DNA from: Notospermus geniculatus
Lineage: Eukaryota > Nemertea > Pilidiophora > Heteronemertea > Lineidae
DNA: 64,000 bases
NCBI GenBank assembly: GCA_002633025.1
Contig: NMRB01001088.1
Coordinates: 134,209 to 198,208, forward strand
Reading direction: 5' to 3'
In this document: positions 35,246 through 47,625 of the stretch, in pieces
Numbering within the stretch: position 1 is the first letter of the stretch
Layout: every line of letters begins with the position of its first letter
The notes under the pieces: model-generated
The model's database searches: none
Told to the model about the DNA's origin: nothing
What the model saw: the letters and a program-made list of their open reading frames with translations, nothing else
Translations under genes and position numbers: made by a program

Positions 35246-37436
35246 TAGAAATGCGAAAACTTGAGAATGATGATGAAGACGACAGAACTGAAGAGCCGCC
35301 CTCGACCAATTTAGGTTACCTAGTGACCAATTGACCAATTTCTTTACCTAGTAGTGTTAATTGCAAACCTTCTTCACAAACTTTATAACTCTTTCTTCAC
35401 CAATCTCTAGCGAGAGATAATACTGCATCGGATAATTTCTCGAGAGAATGCGTAGACTTTTCAAATGGTTACACAACTGGTTACAGAACCTATTGTATCG
35501 AATGGACCTTCCTGTGATGTGGATTTTTCTTTGGAACTAGAGAAATACTGAAATGGACAATTGCATGAAAGGTATTGGCACAGAGCTCCGACAATCGCAT
35601 CCAGAATTAGATTTTAAAGTTCACATTTAAAACGGAGGACAATTACCAAAGGAAACGAGCCATAATATAATGCGAAAAAATCGCATCATTAAATCTAAAA
35701 ATATCCATTTCATAATTTCAGGTTTTTCCTCGGATGACATTAATCCCTCTCCAACGATACAATCCGAATAGTCTACGTTGTCATGGTTACAGTCGGCATT
35801 GTCAAAAACAAATGCGGATCTCGATTCGGGTTCACAATTTATTGTGAAAGTGCAGTTCATTCGATTTGAATTAGTGCTTGTAATTGTCATGGGATATTGC
35901 TGAATCGTTTAATAAGCCGCGATTCAAGTTGTGGTTCGTAATCAAAAAAAGAACGCAACATTATCACCTGCGATCGTATAGCTGATAACGTCGAAAAGCA
36001 ATCGAAGGAAAATGATGCCATAGAGAAACAAAATCTTCAGTGTCATGATGTCATTCACGCTGATTGCCCATTTCCGTTTCTGTAGACCCGAGGGATTTTT
36101 TGGACGGGAAGAACCTCTGAACGAATGGAAGAGGACCATTGAGAGATCATTCGAATGTTTTGAAAATATCACATCGTGAGGTCAGTCTTCTGCAAAGTTT
36201 GGTGATGATTTGAGTGTGATACTGCAATGAGATTATTGTTTGGTCACACTGCAACACCTACAATAGAATCAGATTCACCACATCAGTATTAAAAGAAATG
36301 TATTTCATCCGCAGCACCGCTGCTGCAGGAAAGTCATTTTGTCGTAATACCTGTCAATGGTTGTTTCCACATCGCATCGGCATTGCCTGATGAAATTCCA
36401 TTAAATTTCACTTCCGTCTGTGCCTTCTTTGGAGATTATTTTGATGACAAAAAAATCTCTTTTTATTGAAAGGTTTCATTCTCGCAATTCGTCGAATAAA
36501 AGGTTTGATTTTTTTCATTGATTAGAAACGAACGTGTACGTCCTCAGAAGGAACTCGATTATCCGATGTAAATCATGTGTTTTTTAACTTAAGAATTAAT
36601 GTACACGTGTACATGAACTGTACCATGTACAGTACATGTACATGTACTTCGAGTTCGCATTTAGAATTCATGGCACTAATAGGCAGAACAATGGATCATG
36701 TGACTTGCGTAAGACCGCTTGGGAAACAACCAAATCTGTAAAGAAGTGTTCTGAACAAAAGACCGTAAAAGTTGAGTACAGGATTATCATTCGACAGAAC
36801 AATGGACCCAAGACCACACCAATATTTGCCTCATGGAAACCACCCTGAAACTGCCAGCGAATGCCTAGACAAGTTCAGAAAACGATCCATCAGTTTGACC
36901 GTACCTACGACCATTCAAAAGGAAGACGACCTGAATCTTCAAGTCACAACTGTGCTTAGCTCAACAGGATAATCCATTCGTGCATGAATCCTTGCCATCA
37001 AATATTCATCCATCCACGAGGAGATTTGTTTTAGGACATGAAAAGATCGAAGTATTGCACGCTATTCGCTAATTCAATATGGAGAAAGTGAGATATCCCT
37101 TGGGGCAGGATCGGGAAACTTGAGCAGTCCTTGCATTCGTACAGCTCTTTCAATGCTTTTGGCTATGTTTGCGGCTGGGATTTTTTGCTGTTCTGGCAAG
37201 CATCGACGCAGGTCGTCCATCAAAACGCCGTGTTTTCGCGCCGCTAAGGTGGCGCTATCTCATAGATGCAGATAGCACAAACACTGCATGGGTTTCCAGC
37301 CTCCCGTAATTCATACCAGAGCCAATCAGAATGTAGCCGGCGTGACAGGAATCTATGTTCCCCAGCATCTAAGGCCGGGTTCTTAACGCGGGATTAGGGT
37401 GGCGAAAGAAACTAGTGACCATTCGAATAGAACCTA
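35246..37436. other. Intergenic stretch with possible minus-strand exons
   Basis: Apart from the receptor's 3' flank, two minus-strand frames stand out. One (35968-36172) encodes a basic segment and a hydrophobic helix (LKILFLYGIIFLRLLFDVIS) and ends at a good donor CAG/GTGATA. The other (35627-35890) encodes a Cys/Asp-rich stretch and a second hydrophobic helix. They could be exons of a small membrane protein convergent with the receptor, but I recognise no family. A TACATGTACATGTAC cluster lies at 36600-36650. Confidence 0.25.
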
Positions 37437-37604
37437 AAGGCGCTGCTCCACTTTTTCGCAGAAGTTGGCTCTCAATGGGTAACTCAACTGCGAGCAGTTG
37501 TTTGTGTCATTGGTCTCAGCGTAAGCCGACAGGACACAAACAATGGTGAATTGCCCATTGTGAGCCAACTTCTGCGAGAAAACTGTCAAGTGGAGCAGCG
37601 CCTT
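37437..37604. mobile_element. Foldback MITE with TA target duplication (168 bp)
   Basis: AAGGCGCTGCTCCACTT opens and its reverse complement closes the element. A second block of similarity (CGCAGAAGTTGGCTC) follows after a small indel. TA stands on both sides (37435-37436, 37605-37606). The AAG(G/C)(C/G)GC start resembles the 31753-31903 element, which suggests related TIR families. Confidence 0.85.
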
Positions 37605-38494
37605 TACAGTAGCAGCAGACTACTACGATTGGGATGTGTATTCCTTGGACTACCATACCTTTCACACCTGAAGACTTGAAGATTTTACCTATTGTACCTT
37701 GCATCATCATCTTACTGTCATTCGTTACAGATAAAGGTAGATTTGTCTACATCAGAAGTCTGACATTATTGTCACACAAAGGTAAGAACATGAACAAGGG
37801 CAAGGAAATGACATTTACGATAAGAGGTTTAACAGTAAGACGCTGCGGATATAAGCCTGGACACGAGAGATAATTGGGTGTCAAATCGTCTTCCCATTCC
37901 AGCCTTCATGAAAAACACGCCCGTTTTCTTGCGCCCTTGTCCTCGCCGAAGTCATAAATGGAAGAAAGCGTATGCTGTTCACACATTACACAGATTGCTA
38001 CTCGACAAAACCTCATGCGGGTACGAAATGCCTAACATGTATGTCAGACAACATTGCTTTGGCCTTAGCTCTCCATCAAGTCAAAAACGAATGGGCGAAC
38101 CTCTCTTCATTACAGCTGCGTAAAATTGGTTTAATATTTGACACACTTTAATTTCTTGCTAATTTCAATCGATGAGTGCTAGTTTGGTTCCAATTTCCTG
38201 CCGAAGGTATATGGGCAATATTTCAGTCCTAATTTTCCCTAATTTACCTAAACTCACGTACACCATGGTCTATTTTCGGTTCATCGTCCCCGTCGAATTT
38301 GATTGGTTCATTTGCTGTATGCAAATGAAAGTACACGCACCATGGCGTTCAGTTAGTAAGGATAAAATGCAACAACTTACATGATTTCTTGCCATACATC
38401 CTCGCCGTACTCCGTCGTCACCCATTCCGCCAGTGCAAGATGCATAAAACCATACTGAAAATATATGAAACCGTCATTGGTAAAGTGCACAATA
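37605..38494. other. Non-coding stretch, no gene identified
   Basis: Small plus-strand frames (for example 37634-37873 and 37878-38123) have no recognisable domain. I see no repeat or RNA gene. Confidence 0.35.
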
Positions 38495-38638
38495 GGGACG
38501 TTTAGAAATCAAACGATAAACGTTAACGTTAACGACAACGGTTGTACCGAAAATGCAGTATAAAATTTGCTTAATGTGTAGTATGAAAAATAACATTGTC
38601 GTAAAATGTACGTTTATCGTTTGACTTCTAAACCTCCC
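38495..38638. mobile_element. Foldback MITE, family 1 copy B (144 bp)
   Basis: Same family as 30091-30235: it starts GGGACGTTTAGAAATCAAAC and ends with the near-complement, GTTTGACTTCTAAACCTCCC, with the shared interior GTACCGAAAATGCA. TA is present on both sides (38493-38494 and 38639-38640), supporting TA-targeted insertion. Confidence 0.88.
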
Positions 38639-41600
38639 TAATATCAAGACAAAATCACACTGTGGACTTGTTCATTACCTTTTTCAGAGGGAAATCGCAA
38701 CTCGAGTAGACGTACTTGCGGGAGAAATGCTCGTAAAATCTTCTGAGGATGTTACGATTACCGAAATAGATTTCCAAACAAACAACCGTTTCAGTAACAC
38801 GGCAATCCCTCGGGTTTTCCGCAACTAAAAAATGCTATATCAGACAGGAGATGCATGACAACATGACACGCGAAGTAGTTATCCTCATAAATCACGTGCG
38901 TCCGTTATCACGTAAAATCGACCGTGGTCGTTCCATTTTAAGAGACCGAACCCAGAACAACCGCAGGAAGGTAAAGCGATGTCTGAATACGAGGCTACGA
39001 CAAATGAAATAAGAGTATTCGGTAGAGCAGACACGCTGTCGTCTGACACCAGATCAAAGATATTGAATTTGATGGGTTGTAGAGTACTTTCCATTATAAG
39101 GAAACCAGACTTGATTTCCTCCAAACGTGACGACGTGACCCGCTGAGCAATATGCAAGTAAATAGAGACGTTTTCGGTTACCGATTGCTCATACAGGTAG
39201 TAAGAATGAATCACTAGCGAAAGACGACATTTTGCGCTGACCACCGAGGTCGCCGCAAGGAGTAGCCTCGCCGACACTTGGGGATGTCGACCATGTCGTG
39301 ATCACACTACACTCAGCGTTAGACTACCATCATTTAGGGTTTTTAGCCATAGCTGAAGCAATTCCCAATTGGTTAACGTCAACAGTGCTTGGGTGAGGAT
39401 ATCTAAGAGAAAATTCCAAAGAAAAGTGGAAAATTCAGCGAATTCGAGGCGTTCTTGGTCGATCTGCATGAAGAAGAAAACAGCACAGCTTCCCGACACT
39501 TGCTTTTCAACATAATTTACGACAACCGTGGCAAAACAAGGGAGAGAAAAAGAAATCATCACCTGCTTCAAATTCTAGACATGCTTGCCAGAGGAGAGCA
39601 ATGCACGTGACAATCGTAACATTGGGGACTCTGGCCTTTTCATGTTTGAGCTCTGAATGTTAACAACAAAGGGAGAGGCAAGACCGAAGAATGGGTTTCA
39701 TTAGGATGGTTCATTCGGACGTGGCCTGGTTGATCTCCACCGCAAAGCCCAATGAAGATCTTCCCAGCAGCGCTGACGCAAGAGCTGTCATGATCAGTCA
39801 TTTGACCAATAGGTGTCACTACGGTCTAATTCAATGGCTAGCGGACTCATTCATGGTTGAGTGAGCACCAATCGCGAGAATGTTCTTCTGTATTGGTCCG
39901 CTAGAACCTTGCTGCTGCCATCTTTTGGCGATAAGTCAGTGCGGCTGTCACTGCTCCCATTGACATACCGCTTCAAACCCTTTGCACAGGCATCGCGTAA
40001 GCGTGTCTTGATATATCTTTTTAAATCTTTCTCTGGCAATATTTGCATCGATCAACCCTGTTTCAAAATCCACGCAAGTCATACTGTATAACATGAACAT
40101 CATGAATTCCACGATCCAATCAAAACAGACAAAGGTACGCAGAAATATTACAATTAAGATTAACACGATCTGCCGTCACGACTGTCAGCGTAGCAATTGC
40201 GATAAGGAGTAACTGCTGAGGAAAAAATCCTTCCGCGTCATTGAACTGTCATGTATCAAAGTCCGCCACTCAAATACACAGAAATCTGCGGATTAGACCA
40301 CGGTCCCAACTCAACGACAAATGGAATTCTTGTACATTGACTGCAGGGTGCGTATTGTCGTTGAGGACATACCTCCCCTGCATCGTTTCCACCAATGCCA
40401 CGCATGATTTATTATTGGGGCAAGATACCTCTTAAAATGTGGAGAATAGGGCTATGTTGGATAATTGAACTCTCATTCGTTTTGAATAATCAATATATTG
40501 GATAGGTATCGGTCTCACCCAAAGTCTGGGTGTCGCGACGCCGCCCACAAAGTTGGATTGGGCTTGTGGCGTCCCAAGATGCTCTTCAGCATCTTCAACA
40601 GAAGTGGAGGATAAGTCATCTATTCCGAGAAGTTCGGAAAAATTCATGATTTCGACGTTACCGAGGATACTTTTTGTTTGCAGGTAATGAACGATGACAG
40701 TATCATCGAGTTCATGAGCATTGGGAAAGGCACTTCGAAAAAAAAGAGTAATGTCCAATTATATTCCTCATCAACCTAATCCGCGAAGCACAGACTGTTC
40801 ACCGGCCATTGGAACCGCTAATGACCGTGGCCACTCTGGCCGACCCGAGGAATGAAATGATATGGTCGTTAATGCAACAGTGTACTGGTTATAAGCCATC
40901 CTAAGTCCCATCAAGCCGACTACCTAAATGAAACGACACCCTAAAATCCCTCATAATAAGCATGTCTTCGTTCGTCAGTAAGATTGAGACACGGCTGTGA
41001 GGATTCAGCTGTTGGAGTCACTCAGATGTAAAGATAGCTGATTGCATGCGGTTTTGTGTGGAAATACGGAGACGTCGATTCCCATGGTGGTCAGTATGGG
41101 CAGCTGCAACACTGTTCAGACAGAAATCTGTCTGCAATGTTGTAGAGGAAGGCACATTTATCTGTTGACGCAGCAATTTATTCTTCTGGTGACACACAGT
41201 AAAAAAATCAGCCTTCGTATCACGTTGACGCACTTTACCTAAAGCACCTTCCGGGCGATGGAAAGGGAATAGTCAATGTCTTCGCAACTGAATTCGCAAA
41301 GGCCCCAAAGATTACGCGCTGAGCTAATTGACCCAGCGTTCCATCTTTGATGCCAAGAATCTATGAAATCAGAAGTGACAGGCAAGAAAGGATGCCAGCA
41401 ACTTCTGACGTCATTCATTCAGGAAGTCCCCATCAGCAAAAGTGTTCCTGTCATTTATACTAAGGTTTGGACGACACTGCGCCCGCGGCCGGTGTACCGG
41501 CAAAAGGCTGACAGAACCAGAGCAATTACCTCGTATGTCCCGAAGGCGAAACCTTACTACCGGTTCTGTCATGGATATTCCTGCCCTAACGAGAAAAATT

Positions 41601-44600
41601 ACCGTCATTTATGTGGCCTACAATTGCGCTCTGCTCTCGTAGACAACGGTATTCTCATAAGAGGCTCTCTTCGTTGCTGTATCGTATGAATAATACAGTC
41701 ACCACCTGTTTGCCTGTAATGTTTGGTTTCGCTTGTGTGATGGGAAGTAGAAAGTTGCTTTCAAAAATGCGTAGACAGCACTTCATCGAAATAAAGTCGC
41801 ATTCGACCAATCAAATCATTACTTGTCATAACGTGAGGTCGCCACACAAGATTCGTGACACTGGGTCCTGGTAAAGGCCACTGGATTTAGATACGCAGAT
41901 AAGTATCTGTCACTTCCATGATATGGACAGTTCCTTGATGTGCCATTACCAGGCAATTCACTCTTTCAAAGCGAGCCATCCAGCGAGACGACAAGCACAG
42001 TTCCGAAACACGAATTAAAATTCACGCGTTTTGCCCCCGGTTGATGAGCAAAATATGGTAATGTCAGTCCCAGAGGTTTTCAACCCTTTGATATGTCCAC
42101 GAATAGCTTCAAAATTGAATTTTACTTTTAACGGCAGACAGTTCTAAGTACCAACTCGATTGCCATGATGAAATCTGTGGCCATGTTGGTTCCTCTTTGT
42201 TCTTCTCAATCATGGTGAGGTTTCATGCGCTGATTACGTCATGTTTTCCTTTGAAAGTCCGAGTAGGAATGAAGATACTTTCGGAACAACTATTATAAGA
42301 CAGCAGTGCAGTCGTTTTGAATGTATGCAGCCGCCATTTCAGGTCGGCCAACAACATTCTGATTTTGAGTATATAATACATATTCAAAGAGCTCGCTTTT
42401 CGAACCGATTTCCCACTAATAGGAACTCATCACCTTCGAATGAATTGAGCGGGGGCGATTGATCGACTTAACGTGTAAGCAGCTTTGGTAGGAGATTCAG
42501 AAGACATTTCCAAGATTTTTAAAGCTGAATTTCCTTATCTGAATTCAGAATGTAAGGCGCAGGGAACGAACATATTGCAGACTTGCGGCCATAAAAGCGA
42601 CACCCCGTTCGGAAGAGAAGACTGAGCCTTTTTCGAAGAAAAAAATGGCTGACCACGTAACACACAGATCACCATTTGAGTATAGTGTGCACAAGTTGAC
42701 ATCTTAATCTTATACGTTATCAATGTGAACATGTCCCACAAGCAACTTCATAGGTTGGACAACACTTACATGCAGATCTATCCACCAGATGATAAATGGT
42801 CCTTTCACCACCAGCTTATGCCGGCGCGTAGGTGGACCACTTTGACTCGGTTGGCTCAAAGATAACACACTCGTTAGCACAGCCTGTACGTTGTGCGTGT
42901 ACTGAATACTTTTCTATCTCAATGATTTCTATGGATCAGTCAAATATTATTCGCAATCTAATGGAGTAGCTTATGATCTGATCGTACATGATTATTAGTA
43001 TCATTAATGTCTTCACCATGACATCTGCTTTTTGGATGCAACTCAACTGCATTTGATCTACATAATCAATACCATCATAAACCAATGTATTATGTCATTG
43101 ATTATACAGTAGACACAGTTGTCTTCCTCAAATATTTAGCTAAAATTTGTTCAATATCACCAACTTAGCAAATTTACTCATCGAAATTGAATGACAGAAC
43201 AAACTGGGAACATTAGAGTATCGTAAACAAACACTGTATTACGGGAGAAAAATACGCCTCTTTCATGAGAAAAGCCATTCCCATTGCTGTTAGAGAAGTT
43301 GATGTCCGCAACGACTGTCCATAGTAGGCCTAAATATTTTTTTAAAAAGCACCATCTGGAGTAGGCCTACATTCAAGATACATTGCACATGTACTTCGAT
43401 TTGAGGAATAGGCCTATAGTTCTTGTCTGGTTATCCCATTGTTGTCAACTACTTTGCGACAAAACGATCCTGAGATACACGTCATTTGACTCGATTCAAT
43501 CGCCTCCCAAAGATATGTCGGAAAAGACTGGCCCTAGGATGTACGAACAGAGACCACCACCATCGTCGTCTCTCATCCGATTCACCACTACCAACAACGA
43601 CAAAAACAACAACAAACCTTTTCTGTTGTCAAAAAGACCATCAACTAACCGCTCATCATCAGCACCCAATATCACTTACCAGCACCACGGGTGTTGGTCA
43701 TGTTGGTGGGAGGTGCCGAGTTGAACAAGAGCAAGGACCTTTTCTCTCTTCCAGCAAGTTGTATAAACACACACCACTTAATAGCACTTACCATCTCGAA
43801 CAATTTTCACTAAGAATGAATCTGTTAGTCCTTAGTTACGCCATGGAGATAGATACAAGCGTGTCTTATGCATCCAACGCTCAAATGATCCAGCGACGCG
43901 ATTCTCCACCGCTCTGAGAGATGGGGATATCACGTGATATCTCGCAGTGGGCTGCTCTCAGCTATATTGGTCACAGCGGACTTGCGAATCTACGTCAACC
44001 AGAAACCTTTTTTGTTTTCCCATGCCGTAAACCTGAAAGGCTCTTGGTCATCCTTTCCATAGAATCAACAACACATGAATATAGGTGGCAGCAAAAAGAC
44101 CCTCCTTCACCAAACTTTGGTAACGTGACCTTGACTTGGTCTAGTCGTCAATCGTATTGATTCCATTGGGCAAAATTACCGGGTTGTTTGTGGCTGTAGT
44201 CCAAAACAGGAGAATGGACTCGTAACGAAGTGTGTTCCGTCAGATTCAATTGGATTAATCGTGTATTCCGTTGAATATTAAAATGTTTGCTGGTAGCCGC
44301 AATTATTTTAAGATTCAAGTACAGTTCATCACGAATTTGAGTCCATGTATTTGCCAGAATTATCCTCACGATGCTGACAGCACATCCACATCCGAGTTAT
44401 CACCATCATCACCATGATGTTCACTTGTCCTCTTTGTGTATCTGACATTTATATTATGCCCCTCTGAATGATTCAATAGCTCTCGGGCTCCACTGCTAGG
44501 GCCGACTGACACCTTGCAGCGGTATGAATAATTCTGGGGCAAATATATCGGTCTCAAAAACTAACAACTATCATCTTCAACAACGGTGCCCTTTCCTAAC

Positions 44601-44620
44601 CAGTGCGAAAATTGGTCAGT
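38639..44620. other. Long non-coding stretch
   Basis: No supported gene in about 6 kb. Adjacent minus-strand frames at 38885-39277 and 39302-39571, and another at 40432-40758, look mildly protein-like but lack recognisable domains. Several TAGGCCTA palindromes cluster at 43326-43415. The sequence is otherwise AT-rich. Confidence 0.35.
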
Positions 44621-44746
44621 CTGTAATCTAGAGTTTCGGATTGTTCTAGAGTTTCGGACTGTTCTAGAGTTTCGGAGTTTCGGATTGTTCTAGAGTTTCG
44701 GATTGTTCTAGAGTTTCGAATCAGTCTGTTCTAGAGTTTCGGATTG
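44621..44746. repeat. Minisatellite, 18-bp period
   Basis: About six copies of GTTCTAGAGTTTCGGATT run head to tail, with one internal doubling of TTTCGGAG and one variant unit (TTTCGAATCAGTCT). The array carries regularly spaced XbaI-like TCTAGA words. It lies about 250 bp beyond the 3' end of the minus-strand gene at 45002. Confidence 0.9.
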
Positions 44747-45001
44747 TAAAGTTCCAGCCTGAAAGACCCCGGTTGGGGTCGAAAATTCGCAAACACTCTG
44801 GAAATTGCCTTTTTATTTATCATATATTGTGTGTCAATTTTTGTGCTTTTCTTCTTTTTGGAGTGCGAAAATTGGCATGTTATTTTTTTTAACGCACTTC
44901 ATAAGCTTCATAATGCGACCAGCCTACCTAGCATCCTGGATCGAGATAAAGAGAAGACTTCAAACACAAAAAGGTTTATTGAATCTTCTCTTTTTAAGAG
45001 A

Positions 45002-45571
45002 TTATGTAGGAAACCTGACTTTGTATCCACTTTTTGGTGGCATCCGATCAAGGTCATACAACTCATCCCTTTGTACGCAGGTGTAAGCCCCTGCGTAAGG
45101 GTTACCGCGGAGAGGCGTCATCAGAGGATATTTGCTGAACTTGTACATTTGAAAATTTGACATTTTTGAGAAAATCCTTCGATGCTGGTGATCGAAGTAC
45201 GGTTCAAACTTTGAAACAGGGTATGTTGTTTTGAATTTTGCGGCTCTGTCCTCTGGACTCGGTTTAGGGACAGGAATTAAGTGTCGATAATTGAAGTACT
45301 CCAAAAATTCTATCCGACTATCCGCGCAAAGCGTTGTGGTTTTTGTTGCATCTTTCACTTCACTGCCATTTCTTCCATCACTTTTTGTGACGCACACAAG
45401 TGACTTCCTGGGGCTTCCGGCCGGGAATTCTGACGTATTTTTGTCTTCTCTCTTATCCGATTCCGCCACATCCTCTATGTTTTCACGCCCGATGATGTCT
45501 GCTAGAGACAGTTTCACAGGGCTCTCCTCTTCCGATGAAGGTATTTGTTGATTTCCTACTGTTGTTGACAT
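45002..45571 (-). CDS. Unrecognised 189-residue protein, tyrosine/proline-rich C-terminus
   Basis: An uninterrupted frame runs from ATG (45571) to TAA (45002). The first half is acidic and serine-rich (SSEEESPVKLSLADIIG) and probably disordered. The second half is rich in Tyr, Phe, Pro and basic residues (EYFNYRHLIPVPKP, FEPYFDHQHRRIF) and ends YKVRFPT. The frame stays open for 37 more codons upstream, to 45682, in protein-like sequence (VRPVFEFEATCECRATDD). A better start, ATGGCGGAT at 45699 with AAAA in front, lies just beyond in another frame, so a one-base indel near 45682 may hide the true N-terminus. I do not recognise the family. Small Tyr/Pro-rich basic proteins of this kind are common among ciliary and sperm microtubule inner proteins, but that is only a guess. 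Confidence 0.6.
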   Translation of the reverse strand: MSTTVGNQQIPSSEEESPVKLSLADIIGRENIEDVAESDKREDKNTSEFPAGSPRKSLVCVTKSDGRNGSEVKDATKTTTLCADSRIEFLEYFNYRHLIPVPKPSPEDRAAKFKTTYPVSKFEPYFDHQHRRIFSKMSNFQMYKFSKYPLMTPLRGNPYAGAYTCVQRDELYDLDRMPPKSGYKVRFPT

Positions 45572-45699
45572 GGTAGATGGCTGAGGAGGTTCGATGTTGT
45601 CGTCGGTTGCTCGACACTCACAGGTGGCTTCAAACTCAAAGACAGGGCGTACGTTCTCATTTCCCGCATTATCGCTATTGATTCAGCAACATCCGCCAT

Positions 45700-46143
45700 T
45701 TTTACTCGGTGAGGTGTAAGATAAGACTCGGAGAGGGTTGCTGCCGGAACGAAATACTCGGAAAGGCGGATGCTGATTCTCCACGGTGGAGACTCACGCG
45801 GCGAACTGAACTGGCCCGAGGAAGGTGGAGGTCAGTTGTTTCGCTTTTACACGGGGAAAAATAACCGAACCCTCCTCGATCTAGTCTCGATCCGGAACGC
45901 ACCGGCACCGTGTAAAAAGGGCTTATATGCCAGCGTTTCTAAAGAACAATAAGTAGAGACTGACGTACGGAAGCGCTGTCAGATGTTACAACGAGACTGC
46001 ATATTAAAATAGCTCACTTGAGGGCTGCAACCACCAAATGACCTCAAGAATACTTTACCTTAGAACGAGAAGAATATTGAATACAGAAAATGTATTTAGT
46101 TTGAATATATGACTGGATGGAGTGGGAATGTTGTTCAACATGT
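45700..46143. other. Likely upstream region of the 45-kb gene
   Basis: GC-richer sequence directly upstream (minus strand) of the ATG at 45699; the start region itself contains CCGCCATTTTT, a YY1-like word. No TATA box is evident and there is no other gene. Confidence 0.3.
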
Positions 46144-47215
46144 TCAAATAACCTGTTTGAAAATATACACAGTTTTGTAAATACGGCGCCTCCGAGTTCT
46201 ATCGTGAAAGCTAGGTATCACCGCCAGGGCGTTTTTCCCATCAATTGCTACGTGACGGTATGATATTCGATTCAGTATTGAAACAGGACCTCTTATCTTG
46301 AAAAGTGTCAATTTTAATGGAATATCATTCGGAACAATCGCTCCTCCTCTAAAGCATCCAAGATCAACAGTGGTAAGGAGATTTTTTAATCGTATGTTCC
46401 TAAACTTATACAAAAGTATTCCTGCAGTCGTGTTTCTAGCTAGTAGAATAGCCTCACCGGGAAGTGGTATCATAGTATTGTTTTTCCTCAACCACAAACC
46501 GGTTTTTAATCGATGAAACTGAACCAGGTTAAATCAGTGCATTCTGAGGAATATCTGAACGGCAATGGTGACATCCGACCTGTGAAAGTATATGATCGCA
46601 GATTTGGCCCCCTGAATCCTAATCCTGTCAGAAACATTCAATGACAGACGGTAAACCATTTCATGTCGTGAGTGCTGTGCGTGACAGTTGTATATTGTGG
46701 TAATAAGATCGTGTTGAACCCCTGGGCACATCGACACAACACTTTCCATGTCCTGGTGTATCTTCCAGAAGTTGCCGACAATTGCAGGACCGCCGATACG
46801 CCATTTCAAACACCTCTCTTTCTTGTTTATCAATACATGACCGACGTAATTTCCTGTCCTGAAGTCGTATAGGGACAAAACTGGTTTCAGTCTCCATTTC
46901 CTCCGCCCCATCCTCTGGATCTTCCACATGACAGTGTATTTCACAGTAATGACGGAGAAAATTTTTTGCCGATATCTGACGCCTGAAGATGTACGAGACG
47001 TTGTGAAGTAGCCTGTAACTTGCGCCGTCTACGTCGAGCGAGTACGAAAGACATCGATAACGGTGAGTGTGCATGTCATCATGTTGAATGAAGACTATCA
47101 TGGGCAGAGTTGGATGAAAATTCATGATATGACCACCTCTTTTTCTACTGTATTTTGGAATCAATGGAAATTTCTTGACCACTCGATAATATCCTTTTCG
47201 ACTCTATTGTTAAAA
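46144..47215 (-). pseudogene. Decayed minus-strand gene, family unrecognised
   Basis: Protein-like sequence is spread over two frames. A first stretch opens after an acceptor-like TTTTTAACAATAG and includes GGHIMNFHPTLPMIVFIQ. A second frame takes over near 46940 (YVGHVLINKKERCLKWRIGG) and continues past an in-frame TGA (46534-46536) into IPLPGEAILLARNTTAGILL. Hydrophobic strands alternate with polar turns, recalling WD/DCAF-type beta-propellers; FHPTLP is propeller-like, but I cannot name the family. The frame change plus the internal stop argue for a pseudogene. Two sequencing errors or small introns would be the alternative. A MITE (47239-47625) sits just upstream. Confidence 0.35.
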
Positions 47216-47238
47216 ATCGTAGACTACAGTTATTAATA

Positions 47239-47625
47239 GGGAGTTTTCGCAAATCTGACGAAACACGAAGTACGAAATACGAAACTGGACTTCACTTCCA
47301 TGACGTAATGTATTTCAGGAGATGGTTGGTACCATTATCACCTGCTACAAGAGCGTCTTTTAGCGTATGACGTTGGACCGATAGAGTTACAGTATTAAAC
47401 TTTGAAATTTATCTTTCGTATCGACTTCGTGCATACGAAGTGGAAATTTTAAAAATCAAGATACACCATAATTCTCTTGGTCTTTCATGATATGCTAAAA
47501 GACGCAGCGGCAGCAGGGACATTAGTGGTAACAACCATCTCAAGAAATACATTAGGTCCTGGAAATGAACTTGAATTTCGTATTTCGTACTTCGTGTTTC
47601 GTCAGATTTGCGAAATCTCGCTTCC
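47239..47625. mobile_element. TIR element with TA target duplication (387 bp)
   Basis: The ends GGGAG... and ...CTTCC enclose an inverted repeat whose best block (TTCGCAAATCTGACGAAACA onward) is a perfect match of about 39 bp on both sides. TA flanks both ends (47237-47238 and 47626-47627). The interior has no long frame, so it is a non-autonomous element. Confidence 0.88.

Noticed and set aside
38885-39571. Two adjacent minus-strand frames
   Set aside because: At least the first begins with a non-ATG codon, neither shows a domain, and the frames do not join at clear splice sites.
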